Shown here piece by piece: positions 55,386 to 64,000 of a stretch of 64,000 nucleotides of DNA. Position 1 is the stretch's first letter; each line of letters begins with the position of its first letter. The stretch comes from Abscondita cerata (taxonomy: Eukaryota > Arthropoda > Insecta > Coleoptera > Lampyridae), in the NCBI GenBank assembly GCA_030710515.1, contig JALBCR010001507.1:1-64000 (forward strand), written 5' to 3'. The notes under the pieces were generated by a model. That model did no database searches. It saw only the letters and a program-made list of their open reading frames with translations, and was not told the origin of the DNA. The translations under genes and the position numbers were made by a program.

Positions 55386-57590
55386 AAAGTTGTGCATATA
55401 TTTAAATAAGAAAAATAACGGTTGATAGGTTTTGATAAATATTATGCTATGTGTTTGTTGTAATAAATAGATTTTTCTCATTATTGTGTTCTTATATTTC
55501 AAAAAAACTATACGTGATGGAGAGTAATGGAAGTTATTTTTTAAATCAGCGTACTTTAAAACATATAATTTAGCAACAATATCTCATGCAGTTGAAAAAA
55601 ATATTTTTTTGCAGAACATATTTACTCAATTGTTATTCATTAACGCTACCACATTGAGGCGGTAGACTTCCATTTTCTTTTTTTTTTGTCATATTAAAAC
55701 AACAAATTGAGAGTAAACGAGCTTTGTATAAAGAAAAATTGTGCATGTATGTTATACGTTGACGCTGACATGACAAAATCAAAATAAATTACTAATGTCC
55801 GTATTTATAGTCGAGCAAGACTTAAATCTTAAATTTGTCTTAGTCACTTTGACTTACGGCAGAATTTGAAGCAAAATTTTGCACGTCAATTTTTGTAAAT
55901 TTTGACTAAGATCTACTTAAGATTATAAATCTATAAATTTTATCGAAAACATGATACGCTAAGTTCGGTTTATAATTTCGGACATAAAATATATATACAT
56001 ATTAAATTTGTTCATTTAAAATGTTCTTCATAAATAATATTTAAATGAAATTAATTCTTAATTGGAACGAATTTGCTTCGTTTAATAAAGATTATGGTGT
56101 ACCATATTTTTATTGTATAACGTACATATTTCCAAGATTATGTGTTAATTAAAGAAAAATTTAATAAATATCAATATAGAGAAATTCTGCAATATGTTTT
56201 TTTTTATGAAATTAAGAAAAAATAAAGTTTCGTGTACTTTTTCAAATTGTTTAGGTGACTTCAAAGTTTTCCGATCAGATGAACCTGGTTAGAACCAATC
56301 TGGTAAATAAGCACAAATAAACTGTAATGTTTTATTAAAAATAATTGTCAAACAAAATCAACTGGTGGTTTATTTTCAACTGAAGATTTTTCTTTAAAAC
56401 CTATTCGACGTTTAACATCTTTTTAAAATAATCTCCTTTTGCATATATTACGTCTTTTTGATAATTCTAACCACATGAATGATTGAGACGATATAAAAAA
56501 CACCAAGCTGTTTATGTCATAAGTAAGTACATGCTTTATAAGATATTAATAGTCTAGTTTATTTTATGTTTGAAATATTATTCTTAACCAAACGTCACCT
56601 AACTTCAAATACACTGAAATTAGTTTAGATATAATATTTGAACAGATAATTATTTGTTTACTTATTACAAGTGTTACCATTATTGCAAATAATGTATCCT
56701 TGCTAAAAACGTTATTAGGAAGTTTGGAATTTCAGTTAACGTCATTAGAAGAAGAAATTAAAAACAAAAGCCATATGCCATTAATGATAGAAAATGTAGT
56801 GACTTTTACAACATGAGTTATTTGGTCGTTTTTATCAACGTTAATAATCGTTCTAATAATCATTGTAAGTAGCAAATTTTTTTTCAGATAAATTTGATCT
56901 TTCTATTCAGTTTTTTTTTCTGGAGTACATTGTTTATTGGTTGATACCTCGAACTTCTAAGAACTGTTACGTTATGTACAGTAATGATGAATCTACAATT
57001 TCGCAAAAAGTTTAGGTTGTAATATGACTTATACACGCTTGTTTACGTAATTTAATGTTACTTATTAATAGGTGTCTGTGGTCATGTAAGACAACGCCCA
57101 CGAAAATCGAGATTTTTGCAATTATCTATCCAAAAATAGATTCATGAGGTCACGAACAAATACTACAGAAAACATAAAATCCTAATTCCTACACCTCGCG
57201 CAATGAACGGTTTGTTTACTATTCTATTTTAAGTGATCGGCGTATATTTCCGGATTACTTGTGGAAACGTAACGATTGACTTACTGGAAATAGTTTGCGT
57301 ATGTTTGAAATACCTACACACCTCTTCGCAATACTATAATCGTACCTAGTTATGATTATAAACTGACATGTACATCGGCTATTCCTACGTCACAAAGGAA
57401 CACATTTTACAATCGCAAATTTTTGCATGCGAGTCATATATCTCATTACATATAAAATTATTTACGGCGACGTCATAAATTTGGATAGGGTTGATTGTTT
57501 CGATTGACAGACGATCTTAACTTTTTGTACTTTAGCACCGTACCCAGCTCATGTTCATATTGTCACCGAGGTGTGTATCTATAAATGTCA
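55386..57590. other. AT-rich spacer without recognised features
   Basis: No supported coding sequence, inverted repeat or RNA. The stretch 57,050-57,400 is slightly less AT-rich but contains nothing recognisable. Confidence 0.45.
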
Positions 57591-57598
57591 TCGACTTG

Positions 57599-57793
57599 TT
57601 AAGTTACGCCGCGTGAAAACAGCCAATAAGCCATAACGTGCGCGACTCCGCCGACACGCTGATTCCTACTTACCTGACGATATTTCATCCGGTGCTTGTG
57701 CAATGTGGTGGCGTGGTGCAACGACGACGCGGCTTTAGGCGTACAATCGGCGCATCGCCATGCATAAACTTGCACTAAATCAAACGGAAGCAT
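57599..57793 (-). CDS. Possible short exon ending at a consensus splice donor
   Basis: Minus strand MLPFDLVQVYAWRCADCTPK then LHKHRMKYRQ, followed by CAG|GTAAGTAGG at 57675-57664, a consensus donor. It is GC-richer than its surroundings. C-x-x-C and H-K-H residues hint at a metal site but do not fit a standard zinc finger spacing. Could be the first coding exon of a host gene continuing outside, or chance. Confidence 0.3.
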   Translation of the reverse strand: MLPFDLVQVYAWRCADCTPKAASSLHHATTLHKHRMKYRQVSRNQRVGGVAHVMAYWLFSRGVT

Positions 57794-58611
57794 ATATTAC
57801 CCACTTGCCCCTTTCTGGACAATAGCAAAATGGGAAAAGATCGGCATAAGAAAGATTTTGGAATGCAGGGAAACGAGTTTCAATATGAAATGCATCTGAT
57901 TGTTCGTATTATGCAAATCACTAGTCTCCTATCAACATATTATGCGTCTGCTATATCCGTTCGGACTTCGTCACAAAAATTCCTTTTCTACTATTGTCTG
58001 GACCAGCATTTTCTATCGCACAACCCCCAACGTCAATCTCCCAAATAATTGTTTACTCGAAACTATCTAGAAATTACATAAAATTCTTAAGTAGATTAAA
58101 CCAGGTAAATAATATCGAGTCTTGTTTGTAAAAAATACGTATTGATATTTTTATACAGATTTTCTATAAATGATAGCCTCATCAGGTGAGTATTAGAAAA
58201 TTTAAAAAAATGCTTTTACGGTTTAAACTGATAGTGAATCAATTTATGCTAATGTCAGTTACTTCATCGTCGTTCATGATCACTATAAATGTAATAACTC
58301 CTATCTATACGCTAATATCGCAATTTTTAAAGAAGAATTCAAATTTAGCGGGCAATTGCAGAGTGTGACCGCCTTTCTTCACCTCGGAAGTGGTTAAGTC
58401 CATTAAGAGATGTACGAGAAGCAGAAGCTCCTCGTTGAACAGTTCTGACACTTCAGGTTCGTCTCGTAAGGTCCGAAAACAGATAAATAAATTACGAACA
58501 TTTATTAAATAAAAGGCTTCGAGGTAAACAATAGAACCAATCTTTTGCTCCAGCCTCTGAAGTAATTGCTTTAAACGAATGTGCAAATGAGTATTTTGTC
58601 TACACACATGA
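57794..58611. other. Spacer; possible minus-strand exon-like frame at 58305-58616
   Basis: The minus-strand frame 58616-58305 includes LRDEPEVSELFNEELLLLVH and DLTTSEVKKGGHTLQLPAKF, better composed than chance AT-rich frames. It ends near the Tc1-arm fragment. I do not recognise it, and the frame at 57830-58048 on + is likewise unassigned. Confidence 0.3.
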
Positions 58612-58996
58612 TACACTCATGAAATTTAAAACTTGGACACCACAATTTCTGTAAACAAAAGTTTACACATTGTGAAGCGGGCTTAAGGGTATCATTTACA
58701 ATTCTAACAGCAGGTAGTCTCAGCAGGGGTTACCTTATAGAAGGACTGTAGAATGAATCATTACACTAAGCACGTTTTAGAAAATAGGCAATTTACGTTG
58801 CTTACTTAATTTTTTTCTTTAAAGAATATATTTGAAGGTATCACTAATTAAACACCATAGCTCGATTAATTATCGAATCAAAATTTTGTTTAGGAAATCT
58901 TTACAAAATAAAATTAGAAACAATTTTGATTTAAAAAACGTCTACAAGCAATAACTTTTTAATTAAATCAAAAACTAAACATGGTTATTTGGATTG
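58612..58996. repeat. Truncated copy of the Tc1-element arm
   Basis: Begins CACTCATGAAATTTAAAACT near 58613 next to TA, and matches 17322-17690 (and the complement of 21010-21385) closely, including AAGCGGGCTTAAGGGTATCA. Similarity ends abruptly at GGTTATTTGGATTG (58996). In places it agrees better with the right arm than the left (it keeps TTTTGTTTAGGAAATCTTTA-like sequence), so it derives from another family member rather than this copy. Confidence 0.85.
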
Positions 58997-59071
58997 AAAC
59001 CTAAATGCCAATCTGCCTGTAAATCCTTTTTCTTGTAAGCAATCTGCTTATGGCACAAGAACTGTTAGTTC

Positions 59072-59878
59072 TTGCTTACCTATCACATGTTACAAAGCAA
59101 CAAGTTATTACTTTCAAGCACATCCGATCTTTCTGTTGTACAAGATATCGTTGAAGAGAAAATAACGTTACACTCATTAAATGAGGATACCTTTAAGATT
59201 CTAGGTTATGACAAAATTTCACCCAGGAAATCAGTAAGACAAGATATTCATTGTCATATTGCTGAGGTTTGGAATTAATATTTTACAGATGGGGTTATCT
59301 TCAGAAAACGACTTCAATATATTAATAAATATCCTTCGTTCTCTAATTGTGCCTTAATGAAAGCACTTAAGTTAAATTTAGAGGTAAAAACGTCTCTATC
59401 AGATTCGAGAATAGCATCTGTTCAAAACGAAATTCTTTTATCAGAAGATACTGAGGGTTCCACTAAAATAATTATGGAACGAGTGAGAATTTTTGCAGAC
59501 ATTTATTTTATTCAATCCCAGTTACGTAGAGCTGTGTTAAAAGGTGCCCTGAACAAAAATCTAACTGATACACTTGCAAAAGTATCAGTTGATGGCTGGC
59601 TTTTTAGCGTTAACCTTCAGGAACGAATTAAAACAGTCAAAGTTCTAGTAAAAACGTCTGAAGGACTTAAAGTGCAATCTGCTCTTAGAACACGAGTTGA
59701 GGAATCTGCCCTTATTAACAGGATTCAGTTAAACTTAGAAGGTCCGTCTCGTGGACACAAACATCAGACGTACTTTCTTCAACAATCGAAGCTACCCTCA
59801 AACACGAAAATATCTCAGACGATCCAATTCGAACAGAGATCAGAACCACTCATACCATTAAAGGCAGTAGACTAGAAT
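59072..59878 (+). pseudogene. Probable Gag-like ORF of a DIRS-type retroelement
   Basis: One frame from 59072 to 59875 with a single stop at 59276-59278. Parts: IVEEKITLHSLNEDTFKILG, RKSVRQDIHCHIAEVWN, the stop, FTDGVIFRKRLQYINKYPSF, LNLEVKTSLSDSRIASVQNE, IFADIYFIQSQLRRAVLKGA, LNKNLTDTLAKVSVDGWLFS. The block order (helical region, then A-L-N-K-N-L-x-D-T-L and D-x-W-L-F-G/S) is what I know from the first ORF of insect DIRS-like elements and from the related LAP2-alpha C-terminal domain. No recombinase or RT follows. Attribution is from memory of the family, moderate. Confidence 0.45.
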
Positions 59879-59921
59879 TCTTTGTTCAAATTTGGTTAGC
59901 CACAGTGGTGTAATTTACACC

Positions 59922-59952
59922 CCAGACCCCCATTGGGGGGGGTCTGGGGGGC
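59922..59952. repeat. GC-rich hairpin
   Basis: CCAGACCCCC (59922-59931) faces GGGGGGTCTGG with a short ATTGG loop, a strong local stem directly after the Gag-like frame. Could be a structured 3' end or a transcription stop; unproven. Confidence 0.5.
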
Positions 59953-60119
59953 CGGATGTTGAACCTTTTATTTAATTTTTACTTCATCTTCTTAAGAACC
60001 AATTGATATTAAAAAAATAATTGTCTGGTTATGTAATTTATTTCCTGGTTAAAATGTTTAGTATAGGCGAGTGATTATGTAACTCGATTTATAGTAGGAG
60101 TATGATGGCAGTCCGATCT

Positions 60120-60420
60120 GGACAAATGGTTGCGTTTGCGTCTGCCCTGTGACGAGACAACAGGTATAGAGAAGAGAGCTAGCTGGCGCGCCGGCGCCGT
60201 GCCGAAGCGGGCCCCTCGCCCTCTCCTCGCACTGCACAACTCCCCGTCCCACTCCCACCACATCTTCTACTCAGCCCTCAAGTCTCATCCCTATCAGTGC
60301 AGTGCAGCGTCTGACACTTGTGCGTTGCGCCTCAGCGTCAGTGTCGATTTTCTAATTTTGACGGCCGTTTGTAAAGTGAACTTTTATCGTATTGACTTTT
60401 GAGTGTGCGTGTATAAAGTT
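60120..60420 (+). promoter_or_regulatory. GC-rich leader/promoter-like region before the hAT-like frame
   Basis: Clearly GC-richer than the window (GGCGCGCCGGCGCC at 60184-60197). TATCAGTGCAGTG at 60292 and CTCAGCGTCAGTG at 60332 contain TCAGT initiator-like words. It precedes an ATG at 60424 in a hAT-like frame, so a 5' UTR/promoter of that element is the likely role. The frames crossing it are not considered coding. Confidence 0.35.
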
Positions 60421-60423
60421 ATA

Positions 60424-60948
60424 ATGATGAAGCTCTACAAACACCTAAGTGGAGCGCAAAAAAGGAAAAGAAGGTGGAAGAAAGTGAGAAACGGTCTAAA
60501 ATGACCAAAATAGACATTTTCTACGGCCTTCAACATCCAATCTGACTTCAGACACTCCGAAGCCCGAAGAAAATGTTGATCATTCTGCTGGTGACGGTTT
60601 TCTAGTTCCGACTTATCACCTTCAACATCTAAACTGACCTTGGATCTAAAGCCCAATGAAAATTGTGATCGTTCTGCTGATGAAGATCCATCCAGTTCTG
60701 AGGTATTGCCTTGTTCTAGTTTCAGTAGCACAAGCCGAGATATTGAAATAAAGGAAATTCCATCAGGCCCGGTTAAAGAGCCTGAACAAACAGAATGTAA
60801 CATTGAGCCAGTTACTAGTTTTAATTCAAACAATATTTTTCCCACAGACCGGGCCCATTTCACAGAAAACGTTGATGACTTCACAAAGCAGCTTATTGTA
60901 CGACATGGCCCATGCCCTGAATTTCACATGGCTAAATCTACTGCTTAA
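60424..60948 (+). pseudogene. N-terminal part of a hAT-like (ZMYM/TTF-type) transposase
   Basis: ATG at 60424 begins MMKLYKHLSGAQKRKRRWKK; Y-LSGA-x-KRK near the start is common in hAT-related proteins with a TTF-type zinc finger. The frame stops at about 60504 and resumes at 60640 with NENCDRSADEDPSSSEVLPC, a Ser/Glu-rich linker, and NNIFPTDRAHFTENVDDFTK then QLIVRHGPC, which is like the linker before the TTF finger. The finger and the RNase H-like catalytic domain are not found downstream. Confidence 0.45.
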
Positions 60949-61179
60949 ATAAAGACTACAGGGCTTAGTAAAAGTTTACGGTTTCAGAGATTTTGTGTCA
61001 CTACTACAGACAGCAAAAAAAATGATGTCAATTTTCATAATAGTCATGCGTGTTTCATTCACTTCCGTTATTAGTATTTTCTAAAATTTTCTGAAAACAT
61101 TTGTACATTCTAGCCTACCATTTTCTGGTGAGAACTTCAAATTTTCTAAAATTTTTTCAATTTTTCAAAAAAATTGCCT
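60949..61179. other. No recognised feature
   Basis: AT-rich, with repeated AAAATTTTCTGA-type words and no coding capacity. Confidence 0.4.
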
Positions 61180-61400
61180 ACTTATGCGAATTGAAACTGG
61201 CAGCTCTTCGTAGGCTGGTTGCTTCAGGTTGACGTATAGAAATTTGAGGGTGTCGTTTAATGAAATCTTGTAACCAGTCACGTTTAGCAGATTTGGATTC
61301 ATCCCATTCTTTTGGACACGTGAATCCTAGCGTAACTGGAAATTGGAATGGAAGTTTCGGGTTTCTTGCTAGTTAGACCGTAAAGCATCTTGTTGCACGT
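61180..61400 (-). pseudogene. pogo/Tigger N-terminal fragment (CENP-B-type DNA-binding domain)
   Basis: Minus strand: PKLPFQFPVTLGFTCPKEWD, then ESKSAKRDWLQDFIKRHPQI and SIRQPEATSLRRAASFN (61375-61185). The last block is the signature end of the second helix-turn-helix of CENP-B/Tc5-type domains (W-x-x-x-FMKRHP-x-LSLR-PE-x-TS-x-ARA-x-x-FN). It lies on the opposite strand and 30 kb from the catalytic half at 30070, so they are separate insertions. No start codon nearby; open for about 65 codons. Confidence 0.75.
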
Positions 61401-62904
61401 TTACAATAATCTAATCTAATAATCTCCCTCGCGCTACTGATCCAATCCTCCCCACATAAAGATTGATATCTTTTATTTCAAGTGGCTGTTTTGGGTTAGA
61501 ATTTATAATCTGTAGTTGTTAAGCAAGGTTGAGGAGTTTCTTGAAATTTTCAAAAGTATATACCTAGTAATCTAATACTTAATTAATGATTTTCATCTGT
61601 AGTTACTTTTGCAAATCTAGTTACATGTAGTTTTTCTGTGTCACTCAATTATTTTGACTAACTGTCAAAAGTGTCAGCTACCTAACTTATATATACGTCT
61701 AGGAAATTGTTGAATTTGTTCGCATACACCTAAGCTTTAGCCTTTAAAACAAATTTTGTGATTAGGATCAAGTATCTAATTTGTACTTTCATCACAATCA
61801 ATTTTGTTCTTATTATCTACTTTGTTGTTTAATTTAATACTCCTCCATTGACTAGGTATTTCAGGTCGTCACGAAGTAGCGACAACTTACAGCATTTCTC
61901 AAAAACAGATTGAAATAGGGAAAACCATGGGAAAATAATGTAGTCTACACAGATTCATAATACGATTTTACCAATTGTTACTTAGTGAAAAAATTAATTG
62001 CGTGAACGACTTTAACAATGCAATCAGGAATAATTGCATTGACATTTCAATCCAAACGGTTTTTATGTATTTTGCAATACTATAATAATTAAGATTTTAA
62101 TTATTATTATTTTCCAAAAAGAGAGTCAAAAATCTGCCGGATACCGTTAAAGAGTGACACACAAATTATAAAATTTATCAATGTGTGCAGCTAACATTTT
62201 CTATTTTAAAACTTGAAGTAGGTAGTACATTGTTGTTTAATATTCCTTTATTAGTCATTGAATTGGAATCTAGTTTAAAATTTCAAATCTAAGGGTTTTC
62301 CATCCCAAAATCTTCCAATGGGAATAAATAGCGGAGTTCGTTTTGAAGCAGCTATGAATGTACTATATATACCCACTTTATTATTTTTATTAACAGTGTG
62401 TCTCAAGATGTTTTCACAGTTCAATATTATTTTGAAACTGTTCAAATGACTATTAAATTTGGTAGCTTTAAACTGTAAAAATTGATTCTTACTTCACGTT
62501 TTCCTTTCATTTCCAATCACGTGACCTCACCTTTTTTCGGTACAACCTGTACAATAACACATTTACAGCCCTGATTCTAGTGTGCAATAATGATAATATG
62601 GGCCATTAACTGGATAGGTGTCTACTTTCAAGAAATGAGAAATATACATTGACATAATATTAGAACATCTAGGACAAGGATAAGAAACAAAAGAAATATC
62701 ATACCATAGTAACAACATCGATTGTCACTTTTTATTGTGGAAAAAAACAAAACTATTGTTCAAAAATTTGCACATAAATTGTTTTTCTGCTATAATAAAT
62801 CCATGTGTAATAATTTTATTATTCAACCCAAACAAGTTGAATAATGTTTTAGCAACACACTATATAAATTCACTATATTTAGCAAAGAATTTTTTTACAT
62901 TTAC
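61401..62904. other. AT-rich spacer without recognised features
   Basis: No supported coding sequence or repeat. CTCCCTCGCGCTACTGATCC near 61425 is a small GC-richer island without further signal. Confidence 0.45.
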
Positions 62905-63050
62905 TAAATTAATAGTGCAATTGAAAAAATATTATATTAAATTGGTTATATAAGGGGTCTATTGTTCAACTCGTGTCATAATTCCTCTTGTTGAACAATA
63001 GACTGCTTATACAATTTATTTAATAATATACTGTTATCTATTATTTCATA
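62905..63050. repeat. Inverted-repeat hairpin
   Basis: GTCTATTGTTCAAC (62957-62970) and GTTGAACAATAGAC (62989-63002) are perfect complements around a ~18-bp loop. Outward, AAATTGGTTATATAAG pairs with CTTATACAATTT, and weaker pairing reaches about 62905 and 63050. Probably a small foldback MITE. Confidence 0.7.
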
Positions 63051-63141
63051 AGGACATACAACAATGACTGTTGTATAAGCACAATAATGTAGTAATAATG
63101 CACACATTATCTAAATATGAATGTAATTATTGTAAAATATA

Positions 63142-63605
63142 CACTGTGTCCAAGATAAGAATGAACAGCAAGGAGATCTTGAAAACGGTAGAAGATACAA
63201 GGTGGCTCAAATGGTAAAAAAGTTGGGCAATTTAGAGTATATTTACATGTTGTTTGAAAAAGTTTAATAATATTTTTTGTTTTCAAGATTTTACAAAAAA
63301 ATGAATTTTTACATTTTTATTTTTTGTATTTCTTGCGCTTATTTTTAAAATATTAAAAATCTAAAAATACTTTTTCATTGACACTTTTAGAGCGTTCAAA
63401 TTTTTAATCCAACGTTTCATTTCGGAGAAACCATCAACAACTTTTTTTTTTTATATAGCCACATACAAAAACACCTTGTATTTGGTAGTTCTTTTATTAC
63501 AAATTTAACAATGTAAATAGCCCAACTTTTTGTAATTTGAGCGACCTTGTATCTTTTATCGTTTTCAAGATCCCCATGCTGTTCATTCTTATCTTGGACA
63601 CAGTG
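63142..63605. repeat. 464-bp MITE with ~100-bp terminal inverted repeats
   Basis: TA at 63140-63141 and 63606-63607. Tips CACTGTGTCCAAGATAAGAA and its complement; the arms match over about 100 bp (AACAGCA-GG-GATCTTGAAAACG, ATACAAGGT-GCTCAAAT). The A/T-run-rich middle has no coding potential. TA duplication and tip place it with Tc1/mariner-type MITEs. Good arm identity suggests relatively recent activity. Confidence 0.88.
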
Positions 63606-63607
63606 TA

Positions 63608-64000
63608 TAATTGAGAGTTTTTTTGCGCCTCTCTGAAGTGCTTCACATAACATAACATAATGCGTCGTTGCCAACTACACTAAAATTATGAACTTAAAAG
63701 TATAAAGCATTTAACAACAAGAACATGAAATTGTGAATTTGATGTCTTCAGAACACACAAAGGAAATAGAAGAAAATCGCAAGATTCCGACAATACGATT
63801 ACTATGTTAGAAAGGCAGATATGGTTTACGCGGACGTAAACGGCGGATATTTATTGAGTAGTTCTGTGAACAGCAACGACTGAAAGTTTCGTATAATTTT
63901 GAAGGATTCTAGCAGAAGAAAAGTTCTAGAAAAACATGAATGACTGGAGCTAATCAAATTACACCGCATATATTGGATATTATTCAAAAGATAGTGTTAC
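63608..64000. other. No recognised feature
   Basis: Moderately AT-rich; ACGCGGACGTAAACGGCGG near 63828 is a GC-richer word without further context. Nothing else supported. Confidence 0.4.

Noticed and set aside
60058..60402. Overlapping Arg/Ala/Pro-rich frames on both strands
   Set aside because: Typical of translating a GC-rich leader; directly precedes a better-supported start at 60424.
1..64000. Bacterial-style gene calls or operons across the window
   Set aside because: Short frames, spliceosomal introns, TA/TAA-flanked eukaryotic transposons and long non-coding stretches show animal nuclear DNA; most short frames are chance or antisense to transposase genes.
61560..64000. CRISPR arrays, tRNA or rRNA genes (also sought elsewhere)
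   Set aside because: No regularly spaced direct repeats, no tRNA A/B-box pairs and no rRNA-like sequence seen.

Overview
The window looks like repeat-rich, AT-rich non-coding DNA from an arthropod nuclear genome, most likely an insect. It has spliceosomal introns with GT/AG (once GC/AG) borders and many decayed animal transposon families. I see no bacterial-type operons, no tRNA or rRNA genes, and no host gene I can name. Almost every recognisable coding sequence belongs to a mobile element, and most are broken. A beetle is my guess from the overall mix, with low confidence.

Layout. 0-4.1 kb: Penelope-like (PLE) remnant, Tc1 remnant, palindromic foldback element. 4.1-7.9 kb: AT-rich spacer with one foldback element. 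7.86-11.11 kb: Tc1/mariner-group element with D-D-41-D spacing and ~820-bp inverted arms. 11.18-13.82 kb: second DD41D element whose arms contain part of its own gene. 14.5-16.8 kb: small MITEs and a PLE with an inverted duplicate. 16.8-22.2 kb: Crypton-like tyrosine recombinase (YR) gene on the minus strand, split by a 4.06-kb Tc1 (DD34E) element with ~1-kb arms. 22.95-25.69 kb: well-preserved PIF/Harbinger element. 26-30 kb: AT-rich DNA, an unrecognised coding-like stretch and a long A tract. 30.07-31.3 kb: pogo/Tigger transposase C-terminus. 32-38.7 kb: non-LTR retrotransposon on the minus strand, split by a ~4.3-kb segment carrying two YR copies and a hammerhead-like motif. 38.8-39.7 kb: piggyBac. 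40-44.8 kb: MITEs and a third DD41D-type element. 46.5 kb: hammerhead-like motif. 48-50 kb: Harbinger and Tc1 remnants. 50.09-53.96 kb: mariner-group element containing a foreign PIN-like/Cys-rich gene fragment. 54-55.4 kb: multicopy-type unknown gene. 57-64 kb: exon-like ORFs, a truncated copy of the Tc1 arm, a Gag-like ORF, hAT-like and pogo N-terminal pieces, and a 464-bp MITE.

The most striking item is the Harbinger element. Its transposase (+) and MADF protein (-) appear to be interlocked: exon 2 of each gene lies entirely inside the single intron of the other. Also notable are inverted arms built from an element's own transposase or endonuclease coding sequence, a CTCF-core-like motif in both arms of the first DD41D element, and three degenerate hammerhead ribozyme-like motifs. 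Many transposase frames fail only by single-base length changes in homopolymers, so read-level errors should be excluded before calling these genes dead.
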